Position numbers and translations under genes: made by a program
Assembly: GCF_000718785.1 (NCBI RefSeq)
Contig: NZ_JOCA01000009.1
Location: 315,215-379,214, forward strand
Direction: 5' to 3'
Source of the DNA: Streptomyces sp. NRRL WC-3626
Lineage (GTDB): Bacteria > Actinomycetota > Actinomycetes > Streptomycetales > Streptomycetaceae
DNA: 64,000 nucleotides
Shown: positions 16,207-24,661 of the stretch, piece after piece
Position numbering within the stretch: position 1 is the first letter of the stretch
How the letters are laid out: every line of letters begins with the position of its first letter
The notes under the pieces: model-generated
Told to the model about the DNA's origin: nothing
Databases searched by the model: none
The model's input: only the letters and a program-made list of their open reading frames with translations

Positions 16207-16944
16207 TCAGGCGACGAGCTCCCCGAAGGCGTTCTCCTCGTCACGGCCGAAGCTGAGGACCTCGTCCTCGCGCAGCCGGCGGAGCGACCGCCAGATGCTG
16301 GACTTCACCGTGCCGACACTGATGCCGAGGATGTCGGCGATCTCCGGGTCCGTGCGGCCCTCGTAGTAGCGCAGCACCAGCATCGTGCGCTGGAGCTCGG
16401 GCAGCCGGGCCAGGGCCTGCCACAGGACCGTACGCAGCTCGGTGCCGCGCATCGCGTCCGTGTCGCCGGCCGTCTCCGGCAGTTCCTCGGTCGGGTACTC
16501 GTTCAGCTTGCGGCGGCGCCACGCGCTGATGTGCAGGTTGGTCATGGTGCGGCGGAGGTATCCGCCGACCGCGGCCTTGTCGCTGATCCGGTCCCACGCC
16601 CGGTAGGTCGAGAACAGCGCGCTCTGCAGCAGGTCCTCGGCCTCGAAACGGTCGCCGGTCAGGTGGTAGGCGGTGGCGTACAGGGAGGCGCGGCGCTCCT
16701 GGACGTAGGCGGTGAACTCCGCCTCCGACAGCGAGCGGCGCTCCCCCGAGCCCTCCCCGTACGCGCTTCCCCCGTTCGTCTCCCCCGTGGGTGCGTCAAC
16801 CACCGCCATGATCGTGGTGTGCTGGCGCCCGGTGCCGCGGGCGCACCCCCGCATGCCCGCCGCACCGGACTTCTCGGAACCCCGGTGCACGTCGTGCAGT
16901 CGCGTGATCACTGCGCTGGAGCTGGTGCCGTGCAGCGTGTTCAT
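16207..16944 (-). CDS. sigQ: SigQ, ECF (SigE-subfamily) sigma factor
   Basis: A 245-residue sigma-70 protein. Region 2 is at about residues 75-140 (SEAEFTAYVQERRASLYATA, then FEAEDLLQSALFSTYRAW); region 4 is at about 170-225 (LPELQRTMLVLRYYEGRTD, HTH with ISVGTVKSSIWRSLRRLRE). The first 70 residues are a polar extension; internal starts are possible. It is divergent from afsQ1. In S. coelicolor this three-gene arrangement (sigQ, afsQ1, afsQ2) controls antibiotic production and nutrient response, and SigQ is itself an AfsQ1 target. An AfsQ1-type box lies in the shared intergenic region. Confidence 0.9.
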   Translation of the reverse strand: MNTLHGTSSSAVITRLHDVHRGSEKSGAAGMRGCARGTGRQHTTIMAVVDAPTGETNGGSAYGEGSGERRSLSEAEFTAYVQERRASLYATAYHLTGDRFEAEDLLQSALFSTYRAWDRISDKAAVGGYLRRTMTNLHISAWRRRKLNEYPTEELPETAGDTDAMRGTELRTVLWQALARLPELQRTMLVLRYYEGRTDPEIADILGISVGTVKSSIWRSLRRLREDEVLSFGRDEENAFGELVA

Positions 16945-17041
16945 CTCGCGCCCCCCGTCGTGGACTTCCGGTGTTCTGCTCCGCTGTTGTGCTTGTGCCG
17001 AGAAGCTTGCCGGTGGACCTTCATGGCCGTGTCAGCCGACT

Positions 17042-17057
17042 GTCACAGACGTGTCAC
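17042..17057 (+). promoter_or_regulatory. AfsQ1 binding box (GTnAC-n6-GTnAC)
   Basis: GTCAC at 17042-17046 and GTCAC at 17053-17057 are separated by exactly six bases. They match the published 16-bp AfsQ1 consensus as I recall it. The box is 98 bp before sigQ's start and 113 bp before afsQ1, as expected for control of both. Confidence 0.7.
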
Positions 17058-17169
17058 AGGGGTCGGCCACCGTGGCACCACAGATCCTTCACACGCGTCC
17101 GTGCATGAATCGGCATGTATGGGGTCCCCATGGGCATCTGTCGCCCACGGGTCGAACAGGGAGGCCTTC

Positions 17170-17865
17170 ATGGGCCAGAATGAGTGCGTGCCTTCCCTGT
17201 TGCTGATCGAGGACGACGACGCCATCCGCACGGCCCTGGAGCTCTCACTGACGCGCCAGGGCCATCGGGTGGCGACCGCTGCCAGTGGTGAGGACGGTCT
17301 GAAGCTGCTGCGTGAGCAGCGGCCGGATCTGATCGTGCTGGATGTGATGCTGCCCGGCATCGACGGTTTCGAGGTGTGCCGTCGCATCCGGCGCACGGAC
17401 CAGTTGCCGATCATCCTGCTGACCGCGCGCACCGACGACATCGACGTGGTGGTCGGGCTGGAGTCCGGCGCCGACGACTATGTCGTCAAACCGGTGCAGG
17501 GGCGGGTGCTGGACGCCCGGATCCGGGCGGTGCTGCGGCGCGGGGAGCGCGAGTCCAGTGACTCGGCGACCTTCGGCAGCCTCGTCATCGACCGTTCCGC
17601 GATGACGGTGACGAAGAACGGCGAGGATCTGCAGCTCACCCCGACCGAGCTGCGGCTGCTGCTCGAGCTGAGCCGGCGGCCGGGGCAGGCACTGTCCCGG
17701 CAGCAGTTGCTGCGGCTGGTGTGGGAGCACGACTACCTGGGCGACTCCCGTCTGGTGGACGCGTGTGTGCAGCGGCTGCGCGCCAAGGTCGAGGACGTGC
17801 CGTCGTCCCCGACGCTGATCCGTACCGTGCGCGGTGTCGGTTACCGGCTGGACCCGCCTCAGTGA
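17170..17865 (+). CDS. afsQ1: AfsQ1, OmpR/PhoB-type response regulator
   Basis: The receiver domain has the phosphoacceptor aspartate in LIVLDVMLPGIDG, the acidic pair in LLIEDDDA and the conserved lysine in YVVKPV. The winged-helix domain follows (PTELRLLLELSRRPGQALSR, then 'RLVDACVQRLRAKVE' and VRGVGYRL). The ATG at 17170 has an AGGGAGG site 6 nt away. A GTG at 17188 gives the 225-residue length familiar from S. coelicolor but has a weaker site. It overlaps afsQ2 by 4 bp. It activates antibiotic regulators and sigQ in the model species. Confidence 0.93.
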   Translation: MGQNECVPSLLLIEDDDAIRTALELSLTRQGHRVATAASGEDGLKLLREQRPDLIVLDVMLPGIDGFEVCRRIRRTDQLPIILLTARTDDIDVVVGLESGADDYVVKPVQGRVLDARIRAVLRRGERESSDSATFGSLVIDRSAMTVTKNGEDLQLTPTELRLLLELSRRPGQALSRQQLLRLVWEHDYLGDSRLVDACVQRLRAKVEDVPSSPTLIRTVRGVGYRLDPPQ

Positions 17866-19460
17866 CACAGGAGCACCAGGGGGGAAGCCGCGGCTGGTCC
17901 GCGGCGCGCAAGGGAGTCTGGTCACGGCTGCGCTTCACCAGCCTGCGGCTGCGCCTGGTCGTGGTGTTCGGGCTGGTCGCGCTCACGGCGGCGGTGTCCG
18001 CGTCCGGTATCGCGTACTGGCTGAACCGCGAGTCGGTGCTGACACGTACCCAGGACGCGGTGCTGCGCGACTTCGAGCAGGAGATGCGCAACCGGGCGGG
18101 CACGCTGTCCGAGCGTCCGACCCAGGACGAACTGCAGCGTACGGCGGGCCAGATGGCCACCAGCAGCCAGCGCTTCACCGTGCTGCTGGTCGCCGAGAAC
18201 CCGGACGGGCGGACGGTGTACGGCAGTTCGGGCGGGCTGAACGGCTTCTCGCTGGAGGACGTGCCGGTCTCGCTGCGTGAGGCGGTGACCGAGCGGCAGG
18301 AGATCACGTCGACGAACAAGTATCCGCACCATCTGTACTGGCAGCGGATCGTCGACGACGGCACCCCGTATCTGGTGGCGGGGACGCGGCTGATCGGCGG
18401 CGGGCCGACCGGCTACATGCTGAAGTCGCTGGAGCCGGAGGCGAAGGACCTCAACTCGCTGGCCTGGTCGCTGGGGATCGCCACCGGTCTGGCGCTGATA
18501 GGTTCCGCGCTGCTCGCGCACGCGGCGGCCACGACGGTGCTGAAGCCGGTGCAGCGGCTCGGGGTGGCCGCGCGGCGGCTCGGCGAGGGGAAGCTGGACA
18601 CCCGGCTCAGAGTGTCCGGCACGGATGAACTCGCGGATCTGTCACGGACGTTCAACAAGGCGGCCGAGGCGCTGGAGAAGCGGGTGGCGGACATGGCCGG
18701 CCGTGACGAGGCGTCCCGGCGGTTCGTGGCCGACATGAGCCACGAGCTGCGTACGCCACTGACCGCGATCACGGCCGTGACCGAAGTGCTGGAAGAGGAG
18801 CTGGAGTTCGAGAACGGCGGATTCGATCCGATGATCGAGCCCGCGGTACGGCTGGTGGTGAGCGAGACCCGGCGGCTGAACGACCTGGTGGAGAACCTGA
18901 TGGAGGTCACCCGCTTCGACGCGGGCACCGCCCGGCTGGTCCTCGACGACGTCGACATCGCCGACCAGATCACCGCCTGCATCGACGCGCGTGCCTGGCT
19001 GGACGCGGTCGACCTGGACGCCGAACGCGGCATCCACGCACGGATCGACCCGCGCAGGCTCGATGTGATCCTCGCGAACCTCATCGGCAACGCGCTCAAG
19101 CACGGCGGGTCGCCGGTACGGGTGGCGGTACGGGTCGACGACACGGACGGCACCGGGGACGGGGACGCGTTGGTCATCGAGGTGCGGGACCACGGGCCGG
19201 GCATCCCGGAGGAGGTCCTGCCGCACGTCTTCGACCGCTTCTACAAGGCGAGTGCCTCCCGGCCGCGTTCGGAGGGCAGCGGTCTGGGTCTGTCCATCGC
19301 GCTGGAGAACGCCCATATCCACGGCGGTGAGATCACCGCGGCCAACTCCCCGGAGGGCGGCGCGGTGTTCACGCTGCGACTGCCCCGGGACGTGTCCGCG
19401 CGGGACGCTTCGGAGAAGACCGGCGACGTCGGGGACGAGGGCGCCGAGGGGGACGCCTGA
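17862..19460 (+). CDS. afsQ2: AfsQ2, sensor histidine kinase
   Basis: A 532-residue membrane kinase that starts at a GTG overlapping the afsQ1 stop (GTGA). TM1 is at about residues 22-45, an extracytoplasmic sensor loop spans about 46-190, and TM2 is at about 192-215. HAMP follows, then a dimerisation domain with SHELRTPLTAI (phospho-histidine), then an ATPase domain with ILANLIGNALKHG (N box), RDHGPGIP (G1) and GSGLGLSIA (G2). It ends in an acidic tail and a TGATG overlap with the lipoprotein gene. It phosphorylates AfsQ1; the ligand is not known from the sequence. Confidence 0.94.
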   Translation: MTQEHQGGSRGWSAARKGVWSRLRFTSLRLRLVVVFGLVALTAAVSASGIAYWLNRESVLTRTQDAVLRDFEQEMRNRAGTLSERPTQDELQRTAGQMATSSQRFTVLLVAENPDGRTVYGSSGGLNGFSLEDVPVSLREAVTERQEITSTNKYPHHLYWQRIVDDGTPYLVAGTRLIGGGPTGYMLKSLEPEAKDLNSLAWSLGIATGLALIGSALLAHAAATTVLKPVQRLGVAARRLGEGKLDTRLRVSGTDELADLSRTFNKAAEALEKRVADMAGRDEASRRFVADMSHELRTPLTAITAVTEVLEEELEFENGGFDPMIEPAVRLVVSETRRLNDLVENLMEVTRFDAGTARLVLDDVDIADQITACIDARAWLDAVDLDAERGIHARIDPRRLDVILANLIGNALKHGGSPVRVAVRVDDTDGTGDGDALVIEVRDHGPGIPEEVLPHVFDRFYKASASRPRSEGSGLGLSIALENAHIHGGEITAANSPEGGAVFTLRLPRDVSARDASEKTGDVGDEGAEGDA

Positions 19461-20083
19461 TGAACGTAGGGACTGCTGTACGGCGTGCGCGCGGACCGCT
19501 CGCGGTGGGGGCGCTGGCGGCGCTGCTCGCCGGGTGCGGGATACGGGCCACGGAGGTGCCGACCGACTTCGGTCCGGCACCGTCACGGGCCCGCTGCTCA
19601 CCGGCCACGCCGGAGGTGACGACGCAGGCGCAGCGGGGGCTGCCGGTTCAGGTGTTCCTGCTGTGCGGGTCCTCGCTGGTGGCCGTCGACCGGACGGTGC
19701 GGGTGCCGGAGGGGGCGGCGGACTCGCGGCGGGCCGTGGTGGCGCAGGGGCTGCTGGACGAGCTGTCGCAGAAGCCGTCGGCCGCCGAGGAGCAGGCCGG
19801 GTACAGCACGCGGGTGCGCAGCGGGACGGCCGTGAGCGGTCCGCGCTCCGGTGATCCGGAGGACACGCTGCGGCTGAGCACCGCGCCGGGGAGCCTCACG
19901 CCCGCCGGGCTGGCGCAGATCGTGTGCACGTTCTCCGACTCGGCGGCGGCGGAGGGGGACGGCTCGGTGATCCTGGGCGGCCCCGACGACACCCGGCCGC
20001 GCCGCTACCGGTGCACGGACGAGGTCCGGTCGGGTCCGGACGACGCCGGGGAGCCGCCGTCCTCCGAGGTCACCGACGAGTGA
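19460..20083 (+). CDS. Lipoprotein of the afsQ operon, GerMN-like
   Basis: A 207-residue secreted lipoprotein. Basic N-terminus, hydrophobic stretch, then lipobox LLAGC with the lipid-modified cysteine near residue 29. The mature part has a GerMN-like pattern (LPVQVFLLCGSSLVAVDRTV, then AQGLLDELSQKP, then 'GSLTPAGLAQIVCTF'), with paired cysteines. The ATG shares its A with the afsQ2 stop. Cotranscription with the kinase suggests that it modulates sensing at the membrane surface; this is inference. Confidence 0.88.
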   Translation: MNVGTAVRRARGPLAVGALAALLAGCGIRATEVPTDFGPAPSRARCSPATPEVTTQAQRGLPVQVFLLCGSSLVAVDRTVRVPEGAADSRRAVVAQGLLDELSQKPSAAEEQAGYSTRVRSGTAVSGPRSGDPEDTLRLSTAPGSLTPAGLAQIVCTFSDSAAAEGDGSVILGGPDDTRPRRYRCTDEVRSGPDDAGEPPSSEVTDE

Positions 20084-20165
20084 GCGCCCGCTGTGGCGCA
20101 TGCCTCATACGGTGAACGGGTGACATCCCGGAACCGATCGTGCCGAACGCCGCGTCTAGGGGGTC

Positions 20166-20744
20166 GTGCAGCGTCAAGGCTTCATCGGCGGATCCGCCGC
20201 GACCCGTATCCATGTGGCAGGAGGTGTCCTCCTGGCCGTGTATCTCGCGTTCGTCGCCTGGTACACGCTGCGCCCCCTGGACGTCCCCTGGGTGATGCCC
20301 GCCAGTCTGCGGCCGCTGGACGGCATCCGCGGCGACTTCGCGCAGGGCTGGCGGACGGGGGTCCGCCGGCTCGGTGAGGGGCTGGTGCTGCTCGCGCCGC
20401 TGGGCGTGCTGCTGCCGATGGCCGGGGGCCGGCTGACCGTGTCGCGGCTGGGTTCGCTGATCCGCACCGTGACGGCGACCGCGCTGGTGTCGCTGGCGAT
20501 CGAGATGCTGCAGACGGCGGTGCCGGGGCAGGTCGTGGACGTCGACTCGCTGCTGCTGAACACGGCGGGCGCGGCGCTGGCGCACGCGGCGGTGGTGCCC
20601 GCGGGCCGTGCCTGGCTGCGCCGGGCGGTACGGCGGTCCGGTACGGCCCTTCTTCCGGAGGAGCCGGCTCAGGGTAGGACCCCGACGATTCCCAGGGTCG
20701 GGATCGCCCCATGGAGCGACGCTTTGCCCCCTTCGTCTCCGTAA
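20166..20744 (+). CDS. VanZ-family membrane protein
   Basis: A 192-residue protein from a GTG with an AGGGGG site. It has four hydrophobic segments and VanZ-like features: 'FVAWYTLRPLD' after TM1, VRRLGEGLVLLAPLGVLLP, and SLAIEMLQTAVPGQVVDVDS, the typical 'E..Q...pgR..DidDl..N..Ga' region ending in LLNTAGAALAHA. VanZ relatives confer low-level teicoplanin resistance in enterococci. In Streptomyces they are common membrane proteins of unknown role. Confidence 0.82.
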   Translation: MQRQGFIGGSAATRIHVAGGVLLAVYLAFVAWYTLRPLDVPWVMPASLRPLDGIRGDFAQGWRTGVRRLGEGLVLLAPLGVLLPMAGGRLTVSRLGSLIRTVTATALVSLAIEMLQTAVPGQVVDVDSLLLNTAGAALAHAAVVPAGRAWLRRAVRRSGTALLPEEPAQGRTPTIPRVGIAPWSDALPPSSP

Positions 20745-20803
20745 CGTGGAGGGTAGAGAGGCAGCCGGTCGGGAGGCCTCGCACCGTCCATCAGGGAGCA
20801 GTC

Positions 20804-21007
20804 ATGAGCAGCCTCGCACGCCCCACCCACGACCGCATGATCGGCGGAGTGTGCGCCGCGCTGGCCCGGCGCTTCGGCACCTCCGCGTCCACGATGCGGG
20901 TGATCTTCCTGCTGTCGTGTCTGCTGCCCGGGCCGCAGTTCCTGCTGTACATAGCGCTGTGGATCCTCTTGCCCTCGGAGGACAAGACACGGGCGGCCGC
21001 CTGGTGA
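20804..21007 (+). CDS. PspC-domain protein
   Basis: A 67-residue protein whose ATG follows CAGGGAG. It is almost entirely one PspC domain: RPTHDRMIGGVCAALARRFG, then STMRVIFLLSCLLPG and LYIALWILLPSE. One transmembrane helix is predicted. PspC proteins take part in envelope-stress responses in other bacteria; in Streptomyces this stand-alone form is frequent and uncharacterised. Confidence 0.9.
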   Translation: MSSLARPTHDRMIGGVCAALARRFGTSASTMRVIFLLSCLLPGPQFLLYIALWILLPSEDKTRAAAW

Positions 21008-21035
21008 CGCCGTAGCACCGTCCCCGGCGCGTACG

Positions 21036-21076
21036 CCGACGGGGCGCGGCCCGGTTTCCGGGTCGCGCCCCGTCGG
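21036..21076. terminator. Strong bidirectional-type hairpin
   Basis: 19-bp arms (21036-21054 and 21058-21076) with a single G-T pair and a 3-nt TTT loop. It lies between the converging PspC and small secreted protein genes and can serve both. Confidence 0.85.
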
Positions 21077-21095
21077 TGCGGTGCGGTGCGGCGGG

Positions 21096-21401
21096 TCAGG
21101 CGCCGAGCGGGGCCCCGTTGAGGGTGACGCCCTGGGTGGGCAGGTTCTGCAGCGGCAGGCCGCCGAGCAGACCGGTGGCCGGGGCGGCGGGGCTCGCCAG
21201 CTCCTGGCCCGTCGCCAGCGCGTTCTCCGACTCGGGCAGCGCGGTGGTCACCTTCTCCGCCGGTACGGCCTGGGTGACGGTGTCCAGCGCCGGGGCGGCG
21301 TCCGGGAGGGCCGGGGCGGCGCTGGCGGCGCCGGCGCCGGCGGCGGCGAAGGCGGCACCCAGAGCGGCGACACCGAGGGTCTTGGCAGCAGACTGCTTCA
21401 T
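21096..21401 (-). CDS. Small secreted protein, Ala/Pro-rich
   Basis: A 101-residue protein. The signal peptide MKQSAAKTLGVAALGAAFAA is followed by an AxA cleavage region near residue 29 and a mature part of about 72 residues (VTQAVPAEKVTTALPE, then a GLLGGLPLQNLP tail). No cysteines and no motif are visible. The layout matches the 14824 gene. It is a probable cell-wall-zone protein; the function is unknown. Confidence 0.75.
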   Translation of the reverse strand: MKQSAAKTLGVAALGAAFAAAGAGAASAAPALPDAAPALDTVTQAVPAEKVTTALPESENALATGQELASPAAPATGLLGGLPLQNLPTQGVTLNGAPLGA

Positions 21402-21540
21402 GTAAACGCGTCCTCGACATGGGATACGGGGATGTGAGCGGTGCTGAGACCGTAATCACCGCCGCCCTCCGCCGCAAACAGCGAAATGGGGACGACATGT
21501 GAACGGCGACCGCTCTCCCGTTTTCCCGTGAACGCCGTTC

Positions 21541-22698
21541 TCAGCCCTCCGTCTCCGTAGAGTCGCTGGTGGAGACGGTCTGACGGAACAGCCATTCGGA
21601 TTTCAGCTCGGCATAACCGGGCTTGACGACGTCATTGATCATGGCCAGTCGTTCATCGAAAGGAATGAACGCTGATTTCATCGCATTGACGGAGAACCAC
21701 TGCATGTCGTCGAGCGTGTAACCGAATGCGTCGACCAGGTGCTCGAATTCCCGGCTCATGGTGGTGTGGGACATCAGCCGGTTGTCCGTGTTCACCGTCG
21801 CCCGGAAGTGCAGCCGGCGCAGCAGCCCGATGGGATGCTCGGCGTACGAGGCCGCCGCCCCGGTCTGCAGATTGGAACTGGGGCACAGTTCCAGCGGGAT
21901 GCGCTTGTCCCGGACGTAGGAGGCGAGCCGGCCGAGTTCCACCGTGCCGTCGTCGCGGACCCGGATGTCGTCGATGATGCGCACCCCGTGCCCCAGCCGG
22001 TCGGCGCCGCACCACTGCAGGGCCTGCCAGATGGACGGCAGTCCGAACGCCTCACCGGCGTGGATCGTGAAGTGGTTGTTCTGGCGCTTCAGATACTCGA
22101 AGGCGTCGAGGTGCCGGGTGGGCGGATAACCGGCCTCGGCGCCCGCGATGTCGAAGCCGACGACGCCCAGATCCCGGTACCGGTTGGCGAGTTCGGCGAT
22201 CTCCAGGGCGCGGGCGGCGTGCCGCATCGCGGTGAGCAGGGCGCCGACCCGGATGCGGCGGCCGTCCTCCCTCGCGCGCCGCTCCCCCAGCCGGAAGCCC
22301 TCGTTGACCGCCTCGACGACCTCTTCGAGGGTGAGCCCGCCCGTGAGGTGCTGCTCGGGTGCGTAGCGCACCTCGGCGTAGACGACACCGTCCTCGGCGA
22401 GGTCCTCGGCGCACTCGGCGGCGACCCGGACGAGCGCGTCGCGGGTCTGCATGACCCCGACGGTGTGCGAGAACGTCTCCAGATACCGCTCCAGGGAGCC
22501 CGAGTCGGCGGCCTCCCTGAACCACAGGCCCAGCTTGTCGGGATCGGTCTCGGGAAGCTGGGCGTACCCGCACTCGCGGGCCAGGTCGACGACGGTGCCG
22601 GGACGCAGACCGCCGTCGAGATGGTCGTGCAGCAGAACCTTGGGCGCCCGGCGGATCTGCTCCGTGGTCGGGGTGTTCGCGATGGTCTGGCTCGTCAT
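21541..22698 (-). CDS. add: Adenosine deaminase
   Basis: Deaminates adenosine and deoxyadenosine to inosine forms. 385 residues with the family zinc and catalytic residues in order: LLHDHLDG (two histidines), HAGEAFG (third zinc histidine and catalytic glutamate), DRLGHG, ELCPSSN, and [10 protein letters not shown] (zinc aspartate). The ATG follows a weak GCGGAA site. The palindromic operator at 22715 lies 17 bp upstream and overlaps the promoter, tying this gene to the nucleoside regulon. It is transcribed alone. Confidence 0.95.
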   Translation of the reverse strand: MTSQTIANTPTTEQIRRAPKVLLHDHLDGGLRPGTVVDLARECGYAQLPETDPDKLGLWFREAADSGSLERYLETFSHTVGVMQTRDALVRVAAECAEDLAEDGVVYAEVRYAPEQHLTGGLTLEEVVEAVNEGFRLGERRAREDGRRIRVGALLTAMRHAARALEIAELANRYRDLGVVGFDIAGAEAGYPPTRHLDAFEYLKRQNNHFTIHAGEAFGLPSIWQALQWCGADRLGHGVRIIDDIRVRDDGTVELGRLASYVRDKRIPLELCPSSNLQTGAAASYAEHPIGLLRRLHFRATVNTDNRLMSHTTMSREFEHLVDAFGYTLDDMQWFSVNAMKSAFIPFDERLAMINDVVKPGYAELKSEWLFRQTVSTSDSTETEG

Positions 22699-22714
22699 TT
22701 CCGCACTCTAACTC

Positions 22715-22726
22715 CTACGCGCGTAG
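22715..22726 (-). promoter_or_regulatory. CTACGCGCGTAG operator of add
   Basis: A perfect 12-bp palindrome reading toward add. The edge TAGGAGT can serve as -10, giving a very short leader. It is identical to the deoC and transporter operators. Confidence 0.75.
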
Positions 22727-22811
22727 ATCACCGGGTGGGCGCGGGCGCCGATACGTAACAGTGATCGCACGGCCGGGTGGAGTACACCCGCACTTCTGAG
22801 AATGTTCTGTC

Positions 22812-23573
22812 ATGGCACAGGAAGCGATGCCGGTTCGCACGGCCCGGCTGGGGAGGGCGCACGGCCCGGAGCCGTTGGCGGTGAGCGGAGTGGTTCTGCT
22901 GCTCCCGAGCGGTGAGGAGGTCTCCGGCCGCAGACCGTCGGCCATGCTGGCGGCCGCCTCCGTACGCGCCCTCGGACGCCGGCTCACCCGCGCGGGCCGG
23001 GACCAGAGCCTGGCGGCCCATGCCGTCCACTACCGCTACCGGGGCTGGAACGGCAGCGAGGCGCATCTCGCGCGCGATGCCGCGTGGGCCGCCGACGAGG
23101 CCGTACGACGCTACGGCGACGTCCCCGTCTGCCTCGCCGGAATCGGCATGGGCGGCCGGGCGGCGCTCCGCGCGGCGGGCCACGAGGCCGTCAACACCGT
23201 GCTGGCGCTGGCCCCCTGGCTGCCGGAGGAGGACGTGGCGGCGCCACCCGAACCGGTGAAGCAGCTCGCGGGGCGGCGGGTCATGATCGTGCACGGTACG
23301 AACGACGCGCGCAGTGACCCTGAACTGTCGTTCCGGCTGGCGGCTCGGGCGAAGAAGGCGAACCGGGAGGTGTGCCGGTTCGAAGTCCATGCGGACGGGC
23401 ACGGGTTGAGTCAGTACCGGGGTGAAGTGCTGGCGCTGGCGGAGGACTTCGTGATGGGGGCGCTGTTCGGGCGGGCGTTCTCCCGGCCGGTGCAGGATGC
23501 TCTGGCCGCGCCTCCGCCGTTGGGGTTGCGGATGCCGCTCGCTGCCGGGTTCGGGGAGTCTTTGCGGCGCTAG
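22812..23573 (+). CDS. Alpha/beta-hydrolase-fold protein with altered nucleophile
   Basis: A 253-residue soluble protein. The fold is indicated by VSGVVLLLPSGEE, the nucleophile-elbow segment LAGIGMGGRAALRAAG, the acid loop VMIVHGTNDARSDPELS and the histidine segment EVHADGHGLSQY. The elbow reads G-I-G-M-G, so the serine of GxSxG is replaced by glycine, while the Asp and His remain. It may be non-catalytic or use another residue. It is divergent from add but has no nucleoside operator of its own. An 18-bp perfect palindrome (23565-23582) spans its stop codon. Confidence 0.8.
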   Translation: MAQEAMPVRTARLGRAHGPEPLAVSGVVLLLPSGEEVSGRRPSAMLAAASVRALGRRLTRAGRDQSLAAHAVHYRYRGWNGSEAHLARDAAWAADEAVRRYGDVPVCLAGIGMGGRAALRAAGHEAVNTVLALAPWLPEEDVAAPPEPVKQLAGRRVMIVHGTNDARSDPELSFRLAARAKKANREVCRFEVHADGHGLSQYRGEVLALAEDFVMGALFGRAFSRPVQDALAAPPPLGLRMPLAAGFGESLRR

Positions 23574-23635
23574 CTAGCGCCGGCGGGGTCGTGTCGTCGC
23601 GCGGCTGCGGGTCGTCGGGGGCCGGTTGCCGCTTC

Positions 23636-24532
23636 TCACGTAGGCAGCAGGGTGCCCCTCTTGCTCAGCAGGAACTTCTTGAAGGCCGCCACCGGGGGTG
23701 TGTCCGGGTGGCCGGCCAGCCATGCCACGCCGATCTCCCTCGCTGCCCTGGGGGCCGTGACCGTCAGTTCCGCCACTCCTGGGCGGGGGAAGGCCGGCGG
23801 GGGGAGGAGGGCCACTCCCAGGCCTGCCGCCACCAGGCCGCGGAGGGTTTCGGCTTCCTCGCCCTCGAAGGCGATACGGGGTTTGAAGCCGGCCTGGGCG
23901 CAGAGGTCGTCGGTGATGCGGCGGAGGCCGTAGCCGGGTTCCAGGGTCACGAAGGTCTCGTCCGCGGCCTCGGCGAGGCGGATACGGCGGCGGGCGGCGA
24001 GGCGGTGGTCGACGGGGACGACCAGGCGCAGCTTCTGCTCGTCGAGGCGGCGGGCGACGAGGTCCGGGGCGTCGGGCACCGGGGAGGTCAGGCACAGGTC
24101 GAGTTCGCCCGCGCGGAGGCGTTCCAGCATGGCCTCGCCGTAGTTCTGGACGAGGCTGAAGCGGATGCGCGGATGGTCGGCGCGGAAGGCGTGCAGCAGG
24201 CCGGGTACGGTCTCGGCGCCCATGGTGTGCAGAAAGCCGAAGGCGACCTTGCCGGTGGCGGGGTCGGCGTCGGCTCGGACCTCGTCGGCGGCCCGCTCGA
24301 TCTCCGCGAGGGCGCGTTCGACGGAGGTGAGGAAGGTGCGGCCGGCCGGGGTGAGGGAGACCGTGCGGCCGTGGCGGGCGAACAGTTCGACACCCAGGTC
24401 CTGTTCGAGGCGGACCATCGCGCGGGACAGGGTGGACTGCGGGACCTGCATCTCCTGGGCGGCTCGGGTGACGTGCTCGGTGCGGGCGACACCGGCGAAG
24501 TAGGCGAGGCGGGGTGCGAGCAGCCTCGACAT
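23636..24532 (-). CDS. LysR-family transcriptional regulator
   Basis: 298 residues from the ATG at 24532; a start at about 24598 would add a polar leader. The N-terminal winged HTH (residues 1-60, with VTRAAQEMQVPQSTLSRAMVRLEQDLG) is followed by a LysR substrate-binding domain (about 90-290). It is divergent from the MFS gene, the classic arrangement in which the LysR protein controls the transporter. The inducer is unknown. Confidence 0.93.
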   Translation of the reverse strand: MSRLLAPRLAYFAGVARTEHVTRAAQEMQVPQSTLSRAMVRLEQDLGVELFARHGRTVSLTPAGRTFLTSVERALAEIERAADEVRADADPATGKVAFGFLHTMGAETVPGLLHAFRADHPRIRFSLVQNYGEAMLERLRAGELDLCLTSPVPDAPDLVARRLDEQKLRLVVPVDHRLAARRRIRLAEAADETFVTLEPGYGLRRITDDLCAQAGFKPRIAFEGEEAETLRGLVAAGLGVALLPPPAFPRPGVAELTVTAPRAAREIGVAWLAGHPDTPPVAAFKKFLLSKRGTLLPT

Positions 24533-24661
24533 GTCGTCCGTGTCTTGTGTGTCACCGGTCTGTGACAGCCGGCTCTGTGACCTCCGCTGATGCACCATGG
24601 GAACGATTATGGCAATTCCATGCATTGGACGGATCAGCCGGGGCGTACGTAACTTCGAGGC

